Source of the DNA: Allium sativum
Taxonomy: Eukaryota > Streptophyta > Magnoliopsida > Asparagales > Amaryllidaceae
Length of the DNA stretch: 64,000 bases
Direction: 5' to 3'
Assembly (NCBI GenBank): GCA_030737875.1
Contig: CM060912.1
Location: 203,807,231 to 203,871,230 of the forward strand
The stretch's first letter is position 1, and each line of letters begins with the position of its first letter. Positions 59,301-64,000 of this stretch are shown one piece after another. The position numbers and the translations under genes were made by a program. The notes below the pieces were generated by a model. It searched no databases. It was not told where the DNA came from and saw only the letters and a list, made by a program, of their open reading frames with translations.

Positions 59301-60334
59301 TAGCATATTACCATGAACTTGCATAACATGCATATGATTACATAGCCCACAACTTGCATATTTAGCATCATGCAAACATAACATACATCATATTAAACTT
59401 GCATAAGCTTACATACTCAACATGCATAAACATAAGATTAATGCTAACATCATATCATATGATTCAAAGCTCATTAACCCACATACAAAACCATAAATCT
59501 CATCACATCTCATCTAATTAGTTTACCAAAAGATCATCAAAGTGATAGAAACTCACAACTAGCAACTTTGAACACCAAATGAAGAAGATTAAGATGCTAA
59601 GAAGGGATTAGAAGTTGATTAGAGAGTGATTAGTATGCAACCCTCTTCATAAAATTAGTGGAGGCCATGAGAGCTAGCATTTTGCCATAGTTTAGTCACT
59701 AGGTTTAATTATGAATGAATTAGGGTAGGTTAGGGTCTTATTTATAGATTAGGCAAGTGTTTTAGGCCATAGGATTAACCCTAGATTCAATCCAAGCCAT
59801 CAAAGCATGTCTTGGGGAAGAAGTCAAGTGTAGGAACCATCTAGGGCCTTTAGATTAAAGATGGACCATGAGAACCATTCAAATGCAAAATCTGCACTTG
59901 AGCGAATCGGCCCACGGGTTGACAGCCAAACACCCTGGATTAACCCCTAGTCGACCCAGCGAGCTCGGGTCGACTTCAAAAATCGGCCGGTTCGGTTATT
60001 CCCCTCTCCCAATTCGCTGTTTTGAGCATTTTTGCATATTTATTTATTAAATTTTCAATTATATATATATATATCAATATATATATATATATATATATAT
60101 CTACACAACCCATTTCACTTAATTAAGTATACTTTAATTTGGGAATTTTCGTGAAACTTCGCGAGGCCATATCTTGGTCATACGGACTCCGATTTTCGAA
60201 AACTCGGACTCTATTTCGCGTATTTTTCCGAGACGAACACAATGGCATAGCCCGTTTCCCTTGATTCCCATTTTAGAATTAAATTCTGCCTCGATTTATG
60301 TTATTACAGGTTATTGAAAATACGGGTTGTTACA

Positions 60335-60857
60335 TTCTCCCCTCCTTAAAGGATTTCGTCCCCGAAATCTTCAAGTTAGGAAGAACGTATCCTACCATCC
60401 AATCATCCATCTACTCAAAGCATCATCCACGAGCAATCATTGTCCTTACAAGATTCTAAATGCTGGATGGATATATGCAAAAGTGTGTGTATATGTACTT
60501 ACCTAATGCGAAAATCAGGCGGTTACTGATACAGTAAACCTCCTTAATGCAAACCATGATAGTGCCATGCATCCAATATGTATGCGAAACCCTATTGACA
60601 CATACAAATTTCTACATGCGTGCACAACCATACACAAAAATGCATCATCCATATGATAACACAGCCATGATACATCCATCAATCTAACTACCACATCCAT
60701 TTATGCAATATGCAACATGAAGTGACTGAGCCGATCTAGTGCCTAATGTGTGTGTATATGCATCCACGAGCAACCACTAGCAAACAATTGCATCCATATG
60801 CATCCATCAACCATAACATGTTTCAAACACATGTTTCAACCATAGGTTTTACCCTAT
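60335..60857 (-). other. Element E 3' UTR and polypurine tract
   Basis: Polypurine tract (plus TTCTCCCCTCC), pre-PPT hairpin at 60352-60369 (GATTTCG/CGAAATC), and the second hairpin at 60521-60540, where GGTT...AACC replaces the GGTC...GACC of C and D. Then the usual GCAACCACTAGCAA repeats near 60770. Confidence 0.8.
60352..60369 (-). promoter_or_regulatory. Pre-PPT hairpin, element E
   Basis: Perfect 7-bp stem GATTTCG/CGAAATC, 4-base loop, 17 bases inside the LTR edge. Confidence 0.7.
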
Positions 60858-63800
60858 CTAAAGGTCATAGGTATTAGCGAGAGGATATACTAAAGATAAG
60901 ATAAGTACTAGACAAGCAATAAAGGAGAAGTTAAAAGACATACTCTCAAAAAGAAATGGATACAAAGAACGCATCTTTGCTTCCGTCTCCCAAGTAGCAT
61001 TGCTTTCGTCATCTCCCCATTGCACTTTAACTAGCTGAACTTCTCTGTTCCTCAACTTCCTAGTTTCTGACCCAAGGATGCGAGTAGGAGCTCGTCGAAT
61101 CGTCGCATCACGCTCTACCTCTACATCTCTAAGCAAGCTCGGCTCTACCACCTCCGCGGTCTCATGTAAGCACTTCCTCAAATGTGATACATGGAATACA
61201 TCATGAACACCACTAAGTCTGTCGGGCAACTCCACCCTATATGCCATCCGTCCAATCCTTTCCTTAATAGGAAACGGCCCAACAAATCTCGGTGCTAACT
61301 TCCCTACGGACCCAAAGCGAACAACATTTCTCAATGGAGATACTTTGACAAAAACCATGTCCCCAACCTCAAACTCAAGATCCGTCCTTCTCCGATCCGC
61401 ATAAGATTTCTGTCTATCTTGCGCTGCTTTCATCCTTTTTCGAATTAAATCAATCTTCTCTGAAGTCTCTCTAACCATATCCGGCCCAAGCAAGATCTTA
61501 TCCGTAGATTCCCACCAACATGTAGGAGATCGACAAGGCCTTCCATAAAGAGCTTCGAAAGGAGCCATACCAATACTGGACTGAAAGCTGTTATTATATG
61601 CGAACTCCACCAAAGGAAGATGTTCTTCCCATGTACCTCCAAAATCCAAGATACAAAGCCTCAAAAGATCTTCTAAGATACGGTTCACCCTCTCGGTCTG
61701 ACCGTCCGTCTGAGGATGATATGCGGTGCTCAAACACAACTGAGTCCCTACCGCCTCTTGCAAACTTCTCCAAAACTCACTAGTGAAAATAGGATCTCGA
61801 TCACTCACAATGCTGGATGGTACGCCATGCAATCTAACAATCTCTCTAACATAGACTGAAGCAAGCCATGGAGCGGTCCTCTTACTCTTTACGGGTATAA
61901 AATGGGCACTCTTGGTAAGTCTGTCTACCACAACCCAAATTCCCGTATTGCCCTTCCTCGATCTCGGTAACCCGTCGATGAAATCCATCGAGACACTATC
62001 CCACTTCCACTGTGGAACTTCCAATGGGTGTAGCAACCCACCGGGTTTCCTTTGCTCCACTTTAACTTGTTGGCACACTAAGCATCTAGCCACATACTCG
62101 GCCACATCTTTCTTCATACCGGCCCAGAAGAAAACTCTCTTCATGTCTTGGTACATTTTGTCTCCACCGGGATGAATAGTCATTCTTGAACGATGTGCAT
62201 CATCCAAAATAGCCTTCTTCAAACCCTCATCTTGCGGTACACAAAGTCTACCGTCTCTATGCAACCATCCCTTATCATCTATGGTGTATCTACCCAAATG
62301 GCTGGACGACTCCCCTCTTATAAGCTTCTCTACCAACACAACCAACTGTGGGTCGTCTCGCTGAGCCTCGCCAATCCGTCTCAAAAGAGTAGGTCTAACC
62401 TCCAAGGATGCCAACAAACCAGGTACAAAATCAACAGAAGGTCTGAAGTCAAACAAAGAAAGAAACTCCAAGCTTCGTCGTTCCACGAACAATGGACTCA
62501 AAGATAGCCTTTTTCTACTTAAGGCGTCTGCCACCACGTTACCCTTACCAGGGGTATACGCTATCTCGAAATCATAGGATGCTAAGAACTCCATCCACCT
62601 TTGCTGTCTTAAGTTTAAATCCTTCTGAGAGAATAAGTACTTCAATGATTTATGGTCGGTGAACAACTCGAATCTCTCACCAAGAAGATAATGGCGCCAA
62701 GACTTAAGTGCGAAAACAATCGCGGCCAACTCTAGATCATGGGTAGGGTAATTCTTCTCATGCACTCTCAATTGTCTCCCTCCATAGGCTATTACCCTTC
62801 CCTCCTGCATCAAGACTGCGCCTAATCCTGTTCCACAAGCATCGGTATAAACAACAAACGGCTTACTCCCATCTGGAAGCACTAAAACTGGAGCGGTGGT
62901 CAAAGCTCTCTTTAACCGTCGGAAAGCATCATCACAATCTACATCCCATGAGAAAACCAGATTCTTCTTCGTCAAGCGGGTTAATGGGGCTGACATCTTC
63001 GCGAAGTCTTTGATGAACTTCCTATAATATCCTGCCAACCCCAAGAAACTTCTTACCTCGGTAGCATTTCTAGGAACTTTCCAATCCTGGATAGATACTA
63101 TCTTTGCGGGATCCACAGCTATCCCTTCCTTAGAGACCACATGCCCTAAGAATCGCACTTCTCTTCTCCAAAAATGGCATTTAGAGAATTTAGCTTTAAG
63201 ACTATGCGCTCGAAGAGTCTCCAACACTTCCTTGAGATGTAAGGCATGCTCTTCTTCATTCTTGGAAAAGACCAAGATGTCATCCACAAAAACTACTACA
63301 AACTTATTCAGATACTCTCTGAACACTCTACTCATGAGATCAACAAAGTATGCGGGGGCGTTTGTCAACCCAAATGGCATCACTAGCCACTCATAAAAAC
63401 CATCCGGAGTCCGGAAAGCAGTCTTCTCTATACTGTCCTCCGCCACTCTTAACTGATGAAACCCTGTAGCTAAGTCCATCTGCGAAAATACTGACGCGCC
63501 AACCAACTGATCAAAGAGATCATCTATCCTCGGTAATGGGTGTCTATTCTTCTTCGTGAGCTTATTAAGTTCCCTATAATCCACACAAAGTCTGAGGGAC
63601 CCATCCGCCTTCGTGGCAAACACTACTGGAGCTCCCCACTCCGATATACTTCGCCTTATGAACCCCTTCTCAAGCAACTCCCCTACTTGCTTATGAAGTT
63701 CTCTTCTCTCACGAGGAGCCATGTGGCGTACTGGCAAAGACACTGGTTTGGCATTATCCACCAAATAAATTCGGAAATCTATCTCCCGCTTCGGAGGCAA

Positions 63801-64000
63801 ACCCTTTACTTCTTCAAACACATCCGGATATTCCCGGACTACTCTGACAGAACACAAACTTTCGACCGAAGCATCGAGCGATTCAAGATAACTTAGCAAA
63901 ACAGATTCCATGGGATTGCAAGAGATCTCGAGAGTGTTACCCAAGCGGGTCATGAGCCTGACAACTCTCCTTTCGCAATCAAGAACGGCACCATTACTGG
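60858..64000 (-). CDS. Element E gag-pol polyprotein, pol part (partial, intact)
   Basis: Open frame running off the right edge; the first in-window Met (63953) is internal. Residues counted from that Met. RT at about 45-285: catalytic Asp160 (QMDLATGF) and FVDD (224-225). RNase H at about 360-480: Asp371, Glu408, Asp433, Asp476. Integrase: zinc finger His587, His594, Cys624, Cys627; catalytic Asp657, Asp718 and Glu754, with exactly 35 residues between the last two; GPF module near 885-900. Chromodomain at about 950-1003 ([17 protein letters not shown]). Every key residue is present and there is no stop or frameshift, unlike A, B and D. The tail after the chromodomain is about 20 residues longer than in B and D and hydrophobic ([19 protein letters not shown]), probably from loss of the ancestral stop. 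Protease and gag lie off-window. Confidence 0.95.
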   Translation of the reverse strand, partial: SNGAVLDCERRVVRLMTRLGNTLEISCNPMESVLLSYLESLDASVESLCSVRVVREYPDVFEEVKGLPPKREIDFRIYLVDNAKPVSLPVRHMAPRERRELHKQVGELLEKGFIRRSISEWGAPVVFATKADGSLRLCVDYRELNKLTKKNRHPLPRIDDLFDQLVGASVFSQMDLATGFHQLRVAEDSIEKTAFRTPDGFYEWLVMPFGLTNAPAYFVDLMSRVFREYLNKFVVVFVDDILVFSKNEEEHALHLKEVLETLRAHSLKAKFSKCHFWRREVRFLGHVVSKEGIAVDPAKIVSIQDWKVPRNATEVRSFLGLAGYYRKFIKDFAKMSAPLTRLTKKNLVFSWDVDCDDAFRRLKRALTTAPVLVLPDGSKPFVVYTDACGTGLGAVLMQEGRVIAYGGRQLRVHEKNYPTHDLELAAIVFALKSWRHYLLGERFELFTDHKSLKYLFSQKDLNLRQQRWMEFLASYDFEIAYTPGKGNVVADALSRKRLSLSPLFVERRSLEFLSLFDFRPSVDFVPGLLASLEVRPTLLRRIGEAQRDDPQLVVLVEKLIRGESSSHLGRYTIDDKGWLHRDGRLCVPQDEGLKKAILDDAHRSRMTIHPGGDKMYQDMKRVFFWAGMKKDVAEYVARCLVCQQVKVEQRKPGGLLHPLEVPQWKWDSVSMDFIDGLPRSRKGNTGIWVVVDRLTKSAHFIPVKSKRTAPWLASVYVREIVRLHGVPSSIVSDRDPIFTSEFWRSLQEAVGTQLCLSTAYHPQTDGQTERVNRILEDLLRLCILDFGGTWEEHLPLVEFAYNNSFQSSIGMAPFEALYGRPCRSPTCWWESTDKILLGPDMVRETSEKIDLIRKRMKAAQDRQKSYADRRRTDLEFEVGDMVFVKVSPLRNVVRFGSVGKLAPRFVGPFPIKERIGRMAYRVELPDRLSGVHDVFHVSHLRKCLHETAEVVEPSLLRDVEVERDATIRRAPTRILGSETRKLRNREVQLVKVQWGDDESNATWETEAKMRSLYPFLFESMSFNFSFIACLVLILSLVYPLANTYDL

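Larger units (their letters stand above)
57446..59556 (-). other. Predicted LTR intron, element E
   Basis: Minus-strand donor AGTT|GTGAGTTTC (first base 59556); acceptor TTTTTATCTTTTTCCCAACCCTCAG|GTCC (AG at 57446-57447), the best-looking acceptor of the set because it does not depend on a C-run. Length 2.1 kb. TATAAATA is at 59739-59746. Confidence 0.58.
57091..60334 (-). repeat. Element E, 3' LTR
   Basis: About 3.24 kb. Ends ...ATACGGGTTGTTACA on the plus strand (element strand TGTAACAACCCGTA). The inner start is near TAACACCCCACTCC at 57091; a base change at the terminal CA makes it uncertain by about three bases. Contains twin stem-loops, an AT-rich 23-bp array, TATA box and a (TA)n run at 60061-60100. 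The second LTR is off-window. Confidence 0.88.

Overview
The window is plant nuclear DNA made almost entirely of retrotransposons; no host gene is visible. Evidence for a plant: tRNA-iMet primer sites (TGGTATCAGAGC), Ty3/gypsy chromoviruses with a C-terminal chromodomain (Tekay/Del type), a Ty1/copia gag-pol remnant and a hAT-like MITE. The species cannot be told; a large, repeat-rich flowering-plant genome is the best guess.

Layout. 1-2.66 kb: minus-strand Ty1/copia remnant with its 5' LTR, the LTR split by a 684-bp hAT-like element. 2.66-4.59 kb: AT-rich DNA with nothing recognisable. From 4.6 kb to the end: a nest of gypsy elements, resolved by their LTR ends and target-site duplications (TSDs). 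An old LTR stub (Z, 4589-4883) is followed by element A (minus). A is split in its chromodomain region by element B (minus, 8360-56308, TSD CTTGT) and in its integrase by element E (minus, from about 57091, running off the right edge). The 5' LTR of B is split twice: by element C (plus, 18145-28835, TSD AGTTT) and by element D (plus, 29143-54983, TSD CAACA/CTACA). D is split inside a gag zinc knuckle by element F (plus, 33328-47399, TSD ACAGG).

Coding capacity. E has an uninterrupted RT-RNase H-integrase-chromodomain frame with every catalytic residue I checked. B and D have recognisable but broken gag-pol. A is a fragment. C is a deletion derivative (1.8 kb internal, 4.4 kb LTRs). F is a non-coding element with 6.5 kb LTRs and only a 1.0 kb internal region.

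The most interesting signal is in the non-coding parts. All six gypsy elements, although very diverged, have a splice-donor-like GTAAGT/GTGAGT about 150-250 bases downstream of a TATA box, and a pyrimidine-tract + CAG acceptor about 300-390 bases before the LTR end. This predicts an intron of 1.7-4.9 kb filling most of the LTR. Inside it, A-E share a tandem pair of roughly 90-base stem-loops whose stems change sequence but keep pairing. Two further hairpins with paired substitutions lie in the 3' untranslated region, one directly before the polypurine tract. Together these suggest a regulated leader: a spliced form for translating gag-pol, and an unspliced genomic RNA carrying structured signals. 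This is inference from sequence comparison by eye.
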